Assembly: GCA_944383545.1 (NCBI GenBank)
Contig: CALWPY010000001.1
Coordinates: 327,899-391,898, forward strand
Source: an uncultured Lachnospiraceae bacterium
GTDB taxonomy: Bacteria > Bacillota > Clostridia > Lachnospirales > Lachnospiraceae
Direction: 5' to 3'
DNA length: 64,000 nucleotides
Numbering within the stretch: the first letter of the stretch is position 1; each line of letters begins with the position of its first letter. The notes beneath the pieces are model-generated. The model did no database searches. It was not told the origin of the DNA and worked only from the letters and a program-made list of their open reading frames with translations. Positions 51,198-60,446 of the stretch are shown piece by piece. Position numbers and translations under genes: made by a program.

Positions 51198-52100
51198 ATG
51201 TATGATTTAATAATTATTGGAGCCGGTCCTGCGGGCATAAGTACAGGAATTTATGCAGTAAGCAGAGGAATGAAAACTCTTGTTTTGGAAAAGGCAAAGG
51301 TCGGCGGTCTTATCGGAAATGTGTCGACAGTCACACATTATGCAGGAATTATAGAGGGTGAAACAGGTGAGACATTTGCAAAAAGACTGGAGGCACAGGC
51401 AATTTCAGCCGGAGTTGAAATCCGGTATGAAGAAGTGACAGATGTATCTTTGTTGTCTGATGTAAAAACAATTTCTACCAATACAGGAGTTTATAAGGCA
51501 AAAAATGTTATCCTTGCAAATGGAACTTCTCCGAGAATGCTTAATATTGAGGGCGAAAAGGAGCTTACAGGAAAAGGTATGCGCATGAATGCGGCAAAGC
51601 ATGCAAAGCTCTATGAAGGCAAGCATGTATATGTGGTAGGTGGAGCCGACGGTGCGGTTAAAGAAGCGATTTATCTGGCAGGCTTTGCTAAGCAGGTGAC
51701 GATAATTCATTTTGAAGATAAGCTTGGCTGTATTGCAGAGTTTAAAAACAAGATAAGTAAACTCCCTAATATAGATTTAAAGCTTCATTCTGTGTTACAT
51801 GCCGTATATGGTGTGGAAAAGGTAGAATCTCTTGAAATTGCAAATGTGGAAACAGGCGCGATAGAAACAATAGAAGATTCCGGATGCGGAATTTTTGTAT
51901 ATGCTGGAACTGTACCGAATACGGAGCTTTATTCAGAGCTTGAGCTTAAGGACGGATTTATATGTACTGATGAAAAAATGCAGACATCGGTTAAAGGTGT
52001 ATATGCTGTTGGTGATATTCGAGTAAAGACTGTCCGTCAGGTTTCTACTGCTGTTTCTGACGGAACAATAGCTGCAATTTCAGCTGCGGCAAATATTTAA
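51198..52100 (+). CDS. Thioredoxin reductase-like flavoprotein without the CxxC pair
   Basis: The protein has the fold signatures of TrxB: FAD loop IIGAGPAGISTGIYAVSRG, GGLIGNVSTVTHYAG, GEKELTGKGM, the NADPH loop YVVGGADGAVKEAIYLA and the final GVYAVGDIRVKTVRQV. Where thioredoxin reductases have C-A-T-C, this one reads GKGMRMNAAKHAKLYEGKH, without any cysteine, so it cannot reduce thioredoxin in the usual way. It may instead be a flavin-dependent oxidoreductase or ferredoxin-linked enzyme. A TGGAGG site precedes the ATG. Its neighbours are a LysR regulator and a YeiH-family transporter. Confidence 0.85.
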   Translation: MYDLIIIGAGPAGISTGIYAVSRGMKTLVLEKAKVGGLIGNVSTVTHYAGIIEGETGETFAKRLEAQAISAGVEIRYEEVTDVSLLSDVKTISTNTGVYKAKNVILANGTSPRMLNIEGEKELTGKGMRMNAAKHAKLYEGKHVYVVGGADGAVKEAIYLAGFAKQVTIIHFEDKLGCIAEFKNKISKLPNIDLKLHSVLHAVYGVEKVESLEIANVETGAIETIEDSGCGIFVYAGTVPNTELYSELELKDGFICTDEKMQTSVKGVYAVGDIRVKTVRQVSTAVSDGTIAAISAAANI

Positions 52101-52233
52101 CAGTAATCGTCACTGACATACAAACAGCAACTTTACCATTGTTTGCATAGCAATATCTGTCACAAAACATCTATAGCAGTTTAATGGCTGATAAAAACTG
52201 AAACAAATCAGTAAAAACACTTGGAGGAAGAAC

Positions 52234-53265
52234 ATGAATTTTATTAAAACCAACTGGAAGGGGATTTTATTTTGTCTGGCAGTAGCAGTGCCAGCGGCAA
52301 TTTTAGGAAAGTTATTCCCTGTTATAGGAGGCCCGGTATTTGGAATCCTGTTTGGAATGATACTTGCGCTTGTCATTAAAAACAGAGATTCGCTAGATAA
52401 AGGTGTGTCATTTACATCCAAGAAAATATTGCAGTATGCAGTTATTTTACTTGGTTTCGGAATGAATTTAAAAGTTGTAATGCAGACAGGAAAGCAGTCG
52501 CTTCCTATTATAATCTGCACAATTACAACCTCACTCGTCATAGCTTATGTACTTCATAAAGTTTTGCGTATGCAGGGGAAAATATCTACACTGATTGGAG
52601 TTGGCTCATCAATCTGCGGAGGCTCTGCGATTGCTGCAACTGCACCGGTAATAGATGCTGATGAGGAAGAAGTGGCACAGGCGATTTCTGTAATTTTCCT
52701 CTTTAATATACTTGCCGCATTACTTTTTCCGGCACTGGGAAATGTACTTGGATTTTCTGCGGAATCGGGTGAGGCATTTGGCATCTTTGCAGGAACTGCC
52801 GTAAATGACACTTCTTCAGTTACGGCAGCGGCATCTACATGGGACAGTATGAATAACTTAGGAAGCCAGACCCTTGACAAGGCAGTTACGGTAAAGCTGA
52901 CACGTACACTTGCAATAATTCCTATTACACTTGTACTTGCATTTTTCAGAATCCGCAAAGCAGAAAATGCAGAAGGCGGAAAGGTTTCAATTAAAAAAGT
53001 ATTTCCTTTCTTTATTCTGTTTTTCATTGCGGCAAGTCTTATTACAACAATAGCAGTATCTCTTGGGGTATCGGCCGATGTGTTTTCACCGCTTAAAAGT
53101 CTGTCTAAGTTCTTTATAATAATGGCAATGTCAGCCATTGGATTTAACACAAATATAGTAAAGCTTTTAAAAAGCGGACTTAAGCCTGTAATTCTTGGAT
53201 TCTCATGTTGGATTGGAATTACATGCGTTACCCTGATTATGCAGAACCTGCTGCATATAATATAA
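52234..53265 (+). CDS. YeiH/UPF0324-family membrane transporter
   Basis: This 343-residue membrane protein has about ten hydrophobic segments and the UPF0324 pattern: [77 protein letters not shown], and a late [15 protein letters not shown]. Members are annotated as putative sulfate exporters and yeiH is linked to sulfite stress in E. coli. Its place behind a LysR regulator and flavoprotein supports a sulfur-anion role, though no direct evidence exists here. CTTGGAGGAAG precedes the ATG. Confidence 0.9.
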   Translation: MNFIKTNWKGILFCLAVAVPAAILGKLFPVIGGPVFGILFGMILALVIKNRDSLDKGVSFTSKKILQYAVILLGFGMNLKVVMQTGKQSLPIIICTITTSLVIAYVLHKVLRMQGKISTLIGVGSSICGGSAIAATAPVIDADEEEVAQAISVIFLFNILAALLFPALGNVLGFSAESGEAFGIFAGTAVNDTSSVTAAASTWDSMNNLGSQTLDKAVTVKLTRTLAIIPITLVLAFFRIRKAENAEGGKVSIKKVFPFFILFFIAASLITTIAVSLGVSADVFSPLKSLSKFFIIMAMSAIGFNTNIVKLLKSGLKPVILGFSCWIGITCVTLIMQNLLHII

Positions 53266-53297
53266 AATAGTTTTATAAAAAATAAGTTGCTCCTGAT

Positions 53298-53326
53298 TTG
53301 TTAAGGTCGTATAATAATCATATTAT
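53298..53326 (+). promoter_or_regulatory. Promoter of the polyamine-type cluster
   Basis: TTGTTA (53298-53303), 17 bases, TATTAT (53321-53326). It precedes the three-gene cluster at 53350-56914. Confidence 0.65.
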
Positions 53327-53349
53327 AAATTGGGGGCGGCTTATTTTTT

Positions 53350-54741
53350 ATGAAACTTATACCTATAGGAAGAGATAATTACGAAGAATACAGACTTGAC
53401 CTGATGTTTGACTGCTACAAGTGGGACCCTCAGTTTCTGGACAATAATACGATTGCAAAATACGCACTTGTGCTTACAGAAAAAGAGCATGAGAAGCTGA
53501 AGGAGCTTACGGAAAGACTGGATAAAGAGACGAGGACGGCGGAAATTTTTCTGAATGAGAATCAGAAGCTTGCCAAGCCTCTTGCACTGCCGAGGAGCGT
53601 AAAGAAAGAAATAAGAAATATGAGAAACTATGAGCCGGATAGACATATCCGGCTTATGCGTTATGATTTTCATCCAAAAGCAGAAGGAAAGTGGGCGGTA
53701 AGCGAGGTGAACAGCGATGTACCGGGAGGGTTTGCAGAGGCGTCGCTCATGCCTGCTAAGGCATTGGAATTTTTAGGCAAATATCAAAAATTTAACGGTA
53801 TTGAAAAATTAAGTTATATAAACTTTGGCGAAATTTTCGTCGAGACATTAAAGAAAAAGCTTCCTCAAAAAAGCAGACTTCAGGATATAAGGATTATGCT
53901 TGTGCACTGCACATGTTACAGCGATGACAGACAGGTAATGCAGTTTCTGGGTGACAGGCTGAAAAAAGAAGGATATAGTGTGATTTATGCTGCTGCGGAC
54001 CATTTGAGTTTTTTGGACGCAGCGCATGAAAATTGCTTCGCAATGGCGCAGCGGGTGTCCCCCTCGCATTGCTCGGCGGAATTGGACGCAGCGCATGAAA
54101 ATTGCTTCGCAATGGCGCAGCGGGTGTCCCCCTCGCATTGCTCGGCGAAAAAGGAAAAAAAGGCTGTAAGTATTCTGGATGGAAATTACGGGGTAATAGA
54201 TGCAATTATACGCTTTACACCTCTTGAATGGCTGACGGAGATAAAGCCAAAGCGCTGGCAGGGATATTTTGATACGGAAACCTTATCCTGTAACCACCCG
54301 GTTGCCATGTATGCACAGACAAAGAGGTTTCCTCTGGTGTGGGACGTTTTGGAAAAGAACGGAATTTCCATGTCCTGTTGGAGAGAGCTTCTGCCTGATA
54401 CATTGGAGGTAAAGGATGCAAGAGGTAAAGAAGGTTATATATATAAGCCTGCATGCGGCAGAGTGGGAGAAAAGATATCAATTAAAGAAGCATGCTCGGA
54501 AAATGAATACAAAAAAATACTGAAGGATGTAAAAAGACATCCGAAGAAATATCTGGCGCAAAAGCGATTCGAAAGCATGCCGCTTCAGGGCGAAAACGGA
54601 GAAGAATTTCATGTATGTCTGGGCTCATATGCCGTAGAAGGAAAGCATGCGGGGTATTATGCAAGAATAAGTATACTTCCGAGAATTGATTCCAATGCGG
54701 CAGACATACCTGTTTTGATTGAAAGAGAGGACATAAGATGA
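53350..54741 (+). CDS. Glutathionylspermidine synthase-like ATP-grasp protein
   Basis: The protein resembles the synthetase domain of glutathionylspermidine synthase: YDFHPKAEGKWAVSEVNSDVPGG (substrate and Mg site) early, PLVWDVLEKNGISMSCWRELLP and EGYIYKPACGRVGEKI (ATP-grasp lysine region), and KKYLAQKRFESMPL then YYARISILPRID near the end. It would ligate a polyamine or amine to a carboxylate. A 69-base unit is repeated twice in-frame at residues 222-267, adding 46 residues in a variable loop. It is the first gene of a cluster with an unknown protein and a homospermidine synthase-like protein. Whether the insertion spoils activity is not known. Confidence 0.8.
   Translation: MKLIPIGRDNYEEYRLDLMFDCYKWDPQFLDNNTIAKYALVLTEKEHEKLKELTERLDKETRTAEIFLNENQKLAKPLALPRSVKKEIRNMRNYEPDRHIRLMRYDFHPKAEGKWAVSEVNSDVPGGFAEASLMPAKALEFLGKYQKFNGIEKLSYINFGEIFVETLKKKLPQKSRLQDIRIMLVHCTCYSDDRQVMQFLGDRLKKEGYSVIYAAADHLSFLDAAHENCFAMAQRVSPSHCSAELDAAHENCFAMAQRVSPSHCSAKKEKKAVSILDGNYGVIDAIIRFTPLEWLTEIKPKRWQGYFDTETLSCNHPVAMYAQTKRFPLVWDVLEKNGISMSCWRELLPDTLEVKDARGKEGYIYKPACGRVGEKISIKEACSENEYKKILKDVKRHPKKYLAQKRFESMPLQGENGEEFHVCLGSYAVEGKHAGYYARISILPRIDSNAADIPVLIEREDIR
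54013..54150 (+). repeat. Two tandem 69-bp GC-rich units inserted in-frame in a gene
   Basis: The unit begins at 54013 and again at 54082 and is repeated with at most two or three changes. Each adds the 23 residues starting LDAAHENCFAMAQRV. The unit is GC-rich (about 58%) in an AT-rich gene and holds an ATTGC-TTC-GCAAT hairpin enclosed by GCGC boxes. It looks like a small palindromic mobile repeat that settled in a coding region and then duplicated. Confidence 0.8.
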
Positions 54742-55427
54742 CCCCAAAAGAAGCATATAAAATCTGGGCGCCTTCCGGGAGAAAGTGGGTGGACTGGGTA
54801 AGACCTGTCCCGTTTGTTCAGATAAATGAATGTGAGAAGAAATATTCCTCATCAGAATTGGAAATAAAGGAAACGGAGGTTTTATTATTAAATAATAATA
54901 TATTTAGTAGTACACTGATGAATGAAGGTACAAAATCATCAGCAGTTATTGTTGACCTGCCGGGGGCAGAGAGTGTAAAGATGGGGCTTGAACTTGCAAT
55001 GCTTGGATTTCGTCCTGTGCCGGTATATAATGGGACGATTGAGCAGAGAGGTGCATGCGCAACCGTAGATAATCAGTCGGTATGCGAGGCGCTTATTGCA
55101 GGAGCCGATATTTTAAAGAACATGGAAATAGAGGAAGATGCACCACCTGCATTTCTTACGGATAAAAACAGGCTGAACAGATTTAAAATGAACATATCTG
55201 TATTTGATAACAGCTATGACATGTATCATCAGGATTTTCCGACTGCGGAATATTTTTTAAAAAACGGAATTAATAAAATTCTTATTATCAGCAGTTCGTT
55301 TTCAGTTGATTTAAAGATAATTTTCTATGAATTTCAAAAAAAGAATATGGAATTTTATCTTGCAGGAAAATATAAAGGATTTAAGAAGGTAAGAATTTCA
55401 AAACGGTTTGGAAAGAAAAAAGACTAA
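54738..55427 (+). CDS. Unknown protein of the polyamine-type cluster
   Basis: This 229-residue protein overlaps the previous gene (ATGA). It starts with KEAYKIWAPSGRKWVDWVRPVPFV and has VIVDLPGAESVKMGLELAMLGFRPVPVYNG, which resembles a nucleotide- or phosphate-binding loop, then RGACATVDNQSVCEALIAGAD. I know no family name or function. The tight overlap with the synthase-like gene and the 18-base gap to the homospermidine synthase-like gene suggest a shared pathway. Confidence 0.6.
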   Translation: MTPKEAYKIWAPSGRKWVDWVRPVPFVQINECEKKYSSSELEIKETEVLLLNNNIFSSTLMNEGTKSSAVIVDLPGAESVKMGLELAMLGFRPVPVYNGTIEQRGACATVDNQSVCEALIAGADILKNMEIEEDAPPAFLTDKNRLNRFKMNISVFDNSYDMYHQDFPTAEYFLKNGINKILIISSSFSVDLKIIFYEFQKKNMEFYLAGKYKGFKKVRISKRFGKKKD

Positions 55428-55444
55428 ATAAGAGGTATGGGAAT

Positions 55445-56914
55445 TTGATAAAATTTGACGGAAACATAGTCCAGTTTGGATTCGGTGCGGTAGGAAAAAG
55501 CTTTTATGAAAAAGTCCGCATGGAAATAAAATTTAATCAATACAAATATTTCGTAATTACAATGGATAAGTCTGAATTTCAGGATTATGTAAATCTTGGA
55601 GGGATTGTATCAAATTTTATCACACAGGAAGTGAGAAGAGATAACTTTGCAGAAATTTTTGCAAAGTACCTAAATGAAGGCGATTTGCTGATAGATTTTG
55701 CAGATACTGTAGGAACAAGGGATATCTGCGAGTGGTGTGCCGAAAGAAATATCATGTATATAAACACGGGTGAAACAGACTGGCCGGACCACTGGTATTC
55801 CATATTTGAAGAAAATGAGTTAAAAAATGATTTGAAAAGAAAATATGCAGGCAGTAAAAGTAAGAATTTATATCCGATTGTCCTGCACCACGGAAATAAT
55901 CCGGGACTTGTTTCGCATTTTGTAAAGGCCGCAATAGAGTATGTGGCAGACACACAGTTTAAGAAGAACAGAAAATTGCATGGTCTTATTAAAGAAGGAA
56001 AATTTAATCTGGCGGCAAAAGAACTCGGGCTTAAGGCGCTTCATGTAAATGACATTGATTTACAAAAGGTAAAGGGAGATTACTGCGATAATGTACTATA
56101 CAATACATGGTGTGTGGACTCCTTCTGGTTTGAAATGCTTAGCGAAGCTACGGCAGACATAGGGACTCATGAATTGAATGTCTTATACCCATGTAATTTG
56201 ATTGACATAACTAAGGGGTATGTGGAATTTGAAAAGCTGGCAGTGGACGTAAAATGCAGGACTTATTATCCGGGAGGAAAGTTTGAGGGATTTCTGGTCC
56301 CGCATGAAGAAACAGTTTCCATAGCGAAAAATCTGGAAGTGTATGAAAACGGAAAAGTCATCTATCGCCCGACTGTGATGTTTATATATAAACCTTGTGA
56401 ATATGCGGAAAAATACATTTTACAGGCAAAGGTAAATGATTATCCTGTGCCAAATCCCGATAAGCCGAAAGACACGAGTTGCGCAGATGGCGATACCATA
56501 ATAAGGGGATATGTATATCCAAAAAATTATGAGATATTATATAAAGAAAATATAGCTTCCGGTACGGAATACGTCGGAGTGCTTTTAATGGGCGACAAAT
56601 TCAATCCCGTCTGGGTAGGAAACAGGGTTGAGCTTTCTTACCTGTATAAAAATAAAAGGAATTCTTTCTGGCAGACACCAACAATCACACCGGTTGCAAT
56701 GTCGGCGCTTTCTGCAATCTGCTGGATGCTTAAAAATAAGAATAAGGGCGGAATATATTTTCCTGATGACATTTTAGATTACAGGCAGATAATAAAAACT
56801 GCCGAAAAATATATATCAAAAACAATATACAAAACCTTTACAAAGGAAGAACTGGAACAGGAAATGAAAATTGATTTTTCTAACCTGCAGATGAGGGATG
56901 TTTTATATGAGTAA
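55445..56914 (+). CDS. Homospermidine synthase-like protein
   Basis: The 489-residue protein matches bacterial homospermidine synthases (saccharopine dehydrogenase-like fold): NAD loop VQFGFGAVGKSFYEKV, LLIDFADTVGTRDICEWC, TDWPDHW, VLHHGNNPGLVSHFVKAAI, and a WCVDSFWFEMLSEA-ADIGTHE stretch. These enzymes join putrescine and spermidine or two putrescines with NAD. Together with the synthase-like gene it suggests a modified polyamine product. Start is TTG 55445 after AGAGGTATGGG; ATG codons nearby are too far inside. Confidence 0.85.
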   Translation: MIKFDGNIVQFGFGAVGKSFYEKVRMEIKFNQYKYFVITMDKSEFQDYVNLGGIVSNFITQEVRRDNFAEIFAKYLNEGDLLIDFADTVGTRDICEWCAERNIMYINTGETDWPDHWYSIFEENELKNDLKRKYAGSKSKNLYPIVLHHGNNPGLVSHFVKAAIEYVADTQFKKNRKLHGLIKEGKFNLAAKELGLKALHVNDIDLQKVKGDYCDNVLYNTWCVDSFWFEMLSEATADIGTHELNVLYPCNLIDITKGYVEFEKLAVDVKCRTYYPGGKFEGFLVPHEETVSIAKNLEVYENGKVIYRPTVMFIYKPCEYAEKYILQAKVNDYPVPNPDKPKDTSCADGDTIIRGYVYPKNYEILYKENIASGTEYVGVLLMGDKFNPVWVGNRVELSYLYKNKRNSFWQTPTITPVAMSALSAICWMLKNKNKGGIYFPDDILDYRQIIKTAEKYISKTIYKTFTKEELEQEMKIDFSNLQMRDVLYE

Positions 56915-56922
56915 TTTCTTTG

Positions 56923-56952
56923 TTTACATGGAAAATATAAGTGTGTTAAAAT
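56923..56952 (+). promoter_or_regulatory. Promoter of lemA
   Basis: TTTACA (56923-56928), 18 bases, TAAAAT (56947-56952), 60 bases before the lemA start. Confidence 0.55.
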
Positions 56953-57011
56953 CATCACATGGCAGAATGTTTTTGTTGCCTCGAAAGGTAAATAAACGAA
57001 GGGGGATTTAA

Positions 57012-57566
57012 ATGGAAATAGCTTTAATTGTAGTATTATTTGTGGTTGCTTTCGTGGCGGCCTTTGGAATAGCTACATATAATGGTCTGGTAAAAGACAG
57101 AAACAACGTAAAAAATGCATATGCCCAGATAGACACACAAATGCAGAGAAGGTTTGACCTTATTCCAAATCTGGTCGAAGTTGTTAAGGGATATGCAGGT
57201 CATGAAAAAGCATTACTTGAAAATGTTACAGCAAGCAGAGCAGGTTATCTGAATGCTGCATCCGGCGGAGAAAAGCTCGAATGTAGTGAAAGACTTTCTT
57301 CTACACTAAGGACACTGTTTGCAGTTGCAGAAAATTATCCTCAATTAAAGGCTAATACAAATTTTATAGAACTCCAGAATGAGCTTTCGGAAACAGAAGA
57401 TAAGGTTACATATGCAAGACAGTTTTATAATGATGCAGTAACAATATATAATACAAAACTTCAGATGTTTCCGTCCAGTCTGATAGCAGGGATGTTTGGA
57501 TTTAAAGAGGAAGAATTGCTTGAAGCCGCATCTGGAGCGGGCGAAGCTCCCAAGGTTAAGTTTTAA
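57012..57566 (+). CDS. lemA: LemA-family protein
   Basis: The 184-residue protein has one N-terminal membrane helix (VVLFVVAFVAAFGIATYN) and the LemA helical core: NAYAQIDTQMQRRFDLIPNLVEVVKGY, ENVTASRA, FAVAENYPQLKANTNFIELQNELSETEDK, YARQFYNDAVTIYN and the FPSSLIAGMFGF ending. LemA proteins are of unknown function and often occur with DUF2207 or TPM-domain membrane proteins, as with the convergent gene here. GGGGG before the ATG gives a good ribosome site. Confidence 0.94.
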   Translation: MEIALIVVLFVVAFVAAFGIATYNGLVKDRNNVKNAYAQIDTQMQRRFDLIPNLVEVVKGYAGHEKALLENVTASRAGYLNAASGGEKLECSERLSSTLRTLFAVAENYPQLKANTNFIELQNELSETEDKVTYARQFYNDAVTIYNTKLQMFPSSLIAGMFGFKEEELLEAASGAGEAPKVKF

Positions 57567-57581
57567 TAATAATTTAAAACA

Positions 57582-57612
57582 CCGGTTATTGTGAGGTAAC
57601 CGGGGTTTTGTT
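57582..57612. terminator. Bidirectional terminator between lemA and DUF2207 gene
   Basis: CCGGTTA (57582-57588) pairs with TAACCGG (57597-57603) over an 8-base loop, with GTTTTG after and AATTTAAAAC before, so it can stop transcripts from both sides. Confidence 0.75.
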
Positions 57613-57644
57613 GTGTAGTTTAATGTTTTCTGCCTGACGCCTGC

Positions 57645-59711
57645 TTAGTGGCCACCACCGCCACCGCCGCCTCCACGGCCACCGCCACCATATCCGAAGC
57701 CGCCACCGGAAGCGCCGCCGTAGTGATGTGTATGGGATGCGCTTCGTACTGAAGACCTGAAATAGTGACTGTGAGAGTGGAAGCTTCTCGAATAGTAATA
57801 TCTGTTACTTAGTATGTAGCTGTCAGAAGTGTCAGGACAGTTAATGTTGATTGCCTTTATTACTTTCTTGGAAATTCCAAACGCAGTTGCATATATTAAA
57901 TATTTTTCCCATATAGGAAGCTCTATTACCTGACGTTCATTTATGAGTGTGTTGCTCTTTAGGAAGTTATAAAGTCCGCGCCATTTTGCATATTCATTTT
58001 CACCAAAAGCGGTAAGCAGTATGTATTTTCCTGCATGGTGCTTAAAATAAGTTCCCACTGCAATGCAGGCCAGCCCGAGAATAAAGAATGCGCCAAATGC
58101 AAAATCGAGTCGGGTTGGATATGTCACAATATTTGCAAGCAGTGCTACGATTCCTATTATATGGAGTGCTTTGCCCTGACGCCGCATTGACTTGACTATT
58201 TTGTTGTAATCGGCGGTTTGGAAATAACCGTCCTGTATACCCGTGTCCAAGATGGAGTCATTCATTCTCTTTACAAAGGCAGCAGTATTCTCATAATCAC
58301 TACCGACCAGACCACGGAATTTGCTCATGCTTACAGTGCCATAGGATGAATGTCGGACAATGAGATTAAAATAATTTTTTTCGCAGGCGGTAAGGGGCTT
58401 GTAGCCGTTTAGTAATTTTGTTCCTATCGGCTCATACGTGACAGTGATTTTCGGGTCCTTGTCATTCTCCGAAGTTTCATCAATTCTGATATATTTTTTC
58501 CGCACCAGACTGAGTAGGATTGCGGAGTAAACGGCAGAATCATTCTTTTTCTTCTTGTGCTTGCAGGACACTAGAAATGCAGCAAAATTTGGGTCCATGT
58601 CTCCCGGAATATCCCTGAAAAACCTGTAATCTGTTTCAGGCTCAAAGAAGACATATTTCTTTCTGATACGCCTGTCGTTTGTAACAGCATATATAATAAT
58701 ACCTGCTGAAGCAATACCAAAGACCGCAAGAAGTTTAAGCTTTGTTTTTCTGGCTTCTTCAGGGGCTTTAAGATATTCTCTGCGCTCTGCGCGCATTTCA
58801 TCAAGGACATCATCATAAGTGTATTGATTATTCGGTGCATATTCAGAAAAGATGTGCCTGTCATAGCCAAATGATACAAGCTCAAATTCTATGTATTCGT
58901 TATAAGGTCTGAATTTCAAATCCTCCTCATCCAGATTTATGGAAAACGTGTAATAACCCGGATTTTTGTCTGCGGACTCTGTAACCGGAAATACATTGCT
59001 GTTTGTGCCGTATGTATAAACCTCGTAATTATGTGCTGCCGGCATTTTGTCATTTGGCACAAGGATTTCTGCGTTATATGATTCCAGGTGGCGTATGGTG
59101 TCCTCGGAATACAGGGAAATGTAGAGATCGGAACAGTCGTTATATTTTAATACGGCATTGTACATCTCGTATTCAATTTCAAAAACCATTTCCTCGCGGT
59201 ACACGTCGTCAATGTAGAAAAATACACATTCGTATCTGCGCTCCGCCTCATCATATGGACCATTGCTGTGGTACCATTTGCCCGGACCGTAAACAGGATT
59301 GGAGCTCACATAGTCGTAATCATCCCAGTAGAGCTTGGAACTCTCGTCATATACAATTTCAGTGCCGTCGGGCAGAATCTGCTTAACGGAGTTAACCTTG
59401 TACTGCACACGAACTCCGTCCACATAATCCTCCGGCAGGTCGCGCCAAAGCTCCCAGAACGTGTTGTTTCTGGAGGCGGCATGCACATCAAAGGTCAGCC
59501 TTTCCGTGACCACAATTTTACCCTCACTGCCCGGCTCATCCACAAGAACAGCTCGGTAATCAACATCAGTTATCCTGGCATAGTCGAAAGGATTAAGCTG
59601 CATTTCTGAAGTGTATTCTGATAAATTAAACAGAGTTGGTGAAAATGCAAATAGAAAAACGATTGCAAAATATACTAAAAAAGTGTTTCGGATTATTTTA
59701 TTAATATTCAA
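57645..59711 (-). CDS. DUF2207-family membrane protein with Gly-rich tail
   Basis: The 688-residue protein has an N-terminal hydrophobic segment (NTFLVYFAIVFLFAFSPTLF), a DUF2207 extracellular domain of about 300 residues (TDVDYRAVLVDEPGSEGKIVV, DLPEDYVDGVRVQYKVNSVK), a helix near 327-345, a cytoplasmic part (SCKHKKKKNDSAVYSAILL), two more helices near 520-560 and a final stretch rich in glycine (GGGFGYGGGG). This layout is common in Firmicutes next to LemA. The function is unknown. The Gly-rich tail could be a flexible tether. Confidence 0.9.
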   Translation of the reverse strand: MNINKIIRNTFLVYFAIVFLFAFSPTLFNLSEYTSEMQLNPFDYARITDVDYRAVLVDEPGSEGKIVVTERLTFDVHAASRNNTFWELWRDLPEDYVDGVRVQYKVNSVKQILPDGTEIVYDESSKLYWDDYDYVSSNPVYGPGKWYHSNGPYDEAERRYECVFFYIDDVYREEMVFEIEYEMYNAVLKYNDCSDLYISLYSEDTIRHLESYNAEILVPNDKMPAAHNYEVYTYGTNSNVFPVTESADKNPGYYTFSINLDEEDLKFRPYNEYIEFELVSFGYDRHIFSEYAPNNQYTYDDVLDEMRAERREYLKAPEEARKTKLKLLAVFGIASAGIIIYAVTNDRRIRKKYVFFEPETDYRFFRDIPGDMDPNFAAFLVSCKHKKKKNDSAVYSAILLSLVRKKYIRIDETSENDKDPKITVTYEPIGTKLLNGYKPLTACEKNYFNLIVRHSSYGTVSMSKFRGLVGSDYENTAAFVKRMNDSILDTGIQDGYFQTADYNKIVKSMRRQGKALHIIGIVALLANIVTYPTRLDFAFGAFFILGLACIAVGTYFKHHAGKYILLTAFGENEYAKWRGLYNFLKSNTLINERQVIELPIWEKYLIYATAFGISKKVIKAININCPDTSDSYILSNRYYYSRSFHSHSHYFRSSVRSASHTHHYGGASGGGFGYGGGGRGGGGGGGGH

Positions 59712-60018
59712 GTGTTTCGTGCCCTCCCCTATAATAAAAAACGGTAATAGAATTCAAATATAAAATATTATCGTACATATAGTATATAGAAAAGATACAT
59801 TATTGTAAAGATAAGAAAAAGGAGCCTGAAAACAGGATATTTTTCAGAAATAGAATAATTTAAGATACAGCTATTTGACAATACATAGTAGCCATGGTAT
59901 CTTTATTTCACAAACTACTATGCATTACCTAATAGCCGGACGGATAACAGCTAAAATGAGACCACGGATAATATGAGCGGATAGGAATAATGAGACGACA
60001 GACAGAAAGAGGCAAAAT
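59712..60018 (+). promoter_or_regulatory. Divergent spacer with padR promoter and operator
   Basis: TTGACA (59875-59880), 17 bases, TATCTT (59898-59903) form the promoter. An interrupted palindrome overlaps it: ATACATAGTAG (59881-59891) with CTACTATGCAT further on (59918-59928), which covers the spacer and the start region. The geometry fits repression by the PadR protein encoded next. The rest of the spacer is AT-rich, with the minus-strand promoter of the DUF2207 gene near 59720-59800. Confidence 0.55.
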
Positions 60019-60345
60019 ATGGAAGATACGCAACTTATGAAAGGAATATTGGAGGGCTGTGTGCTAAGCATCATATCAAAAGGAGAAACCTACGGGTATG
60101 AAATCCTGACAGAGCTGGAAAAGTACGGCTTTGAGGAATTGGGAGAGGGAACACTTTACCCCATACTCACGCGTCTGGATAAAAACGGATACATAAGCTG
60201 CAGAAGGGCAAAGTCTCCGCTTGGTCCGGTAAGGAAGTATTATTCCGCTACAGAGGAGGGGAAGGAGAGACTTCGGCTATTTATTGAAAGCTATAGGAAG
60301 GTTACAAAATGCGCAGAGAATATTCTGTTTGGAGAAGATGTGTGA
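60019..60345 (+). CDS. PadR-family transcriptional regulator
   Basis: The 108-residue protein has the PadR winged helix: LMKGILEGCVLSIISKGETYGYEILTEL, EGTLYPILTRLDKNGYI with R and P as in the family, and SPLGPVRKYYSATEEGKERL. It lacks a long C-terminal domain. PadR proteins repress membrane or exporter genes and respond to toxic compounds or membrane stress. A membrane protein gene follows after about 100 bases. Confidence 0.93.
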   Translation: MEDTQLMKGILEGCVLSIISKGETYGYEILTELEKYGFEELGEGTLYPILTRLDKNGYISCRRAKSPLGPVRKYYSATEEGKERLRLFIESYRKVTKCAENILFGEDV

Positions 60346-60446
60346 GGCTTGATTATGGCAGATTGAATTATGGCATGCCTGTGGCTGAAAATGCAGTTTA
60401 TAACAACTTAGAAATATTATGATTGGAGAGATACGGGAGGAAGGTT

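Noticed and set aside
59003-59609. Plus-strand frames opposite the DUF2207 gene
   Set aside because: They are antisense shadows without ribosome sites or recognisable domains; the minus-strand protein is a clear family member.
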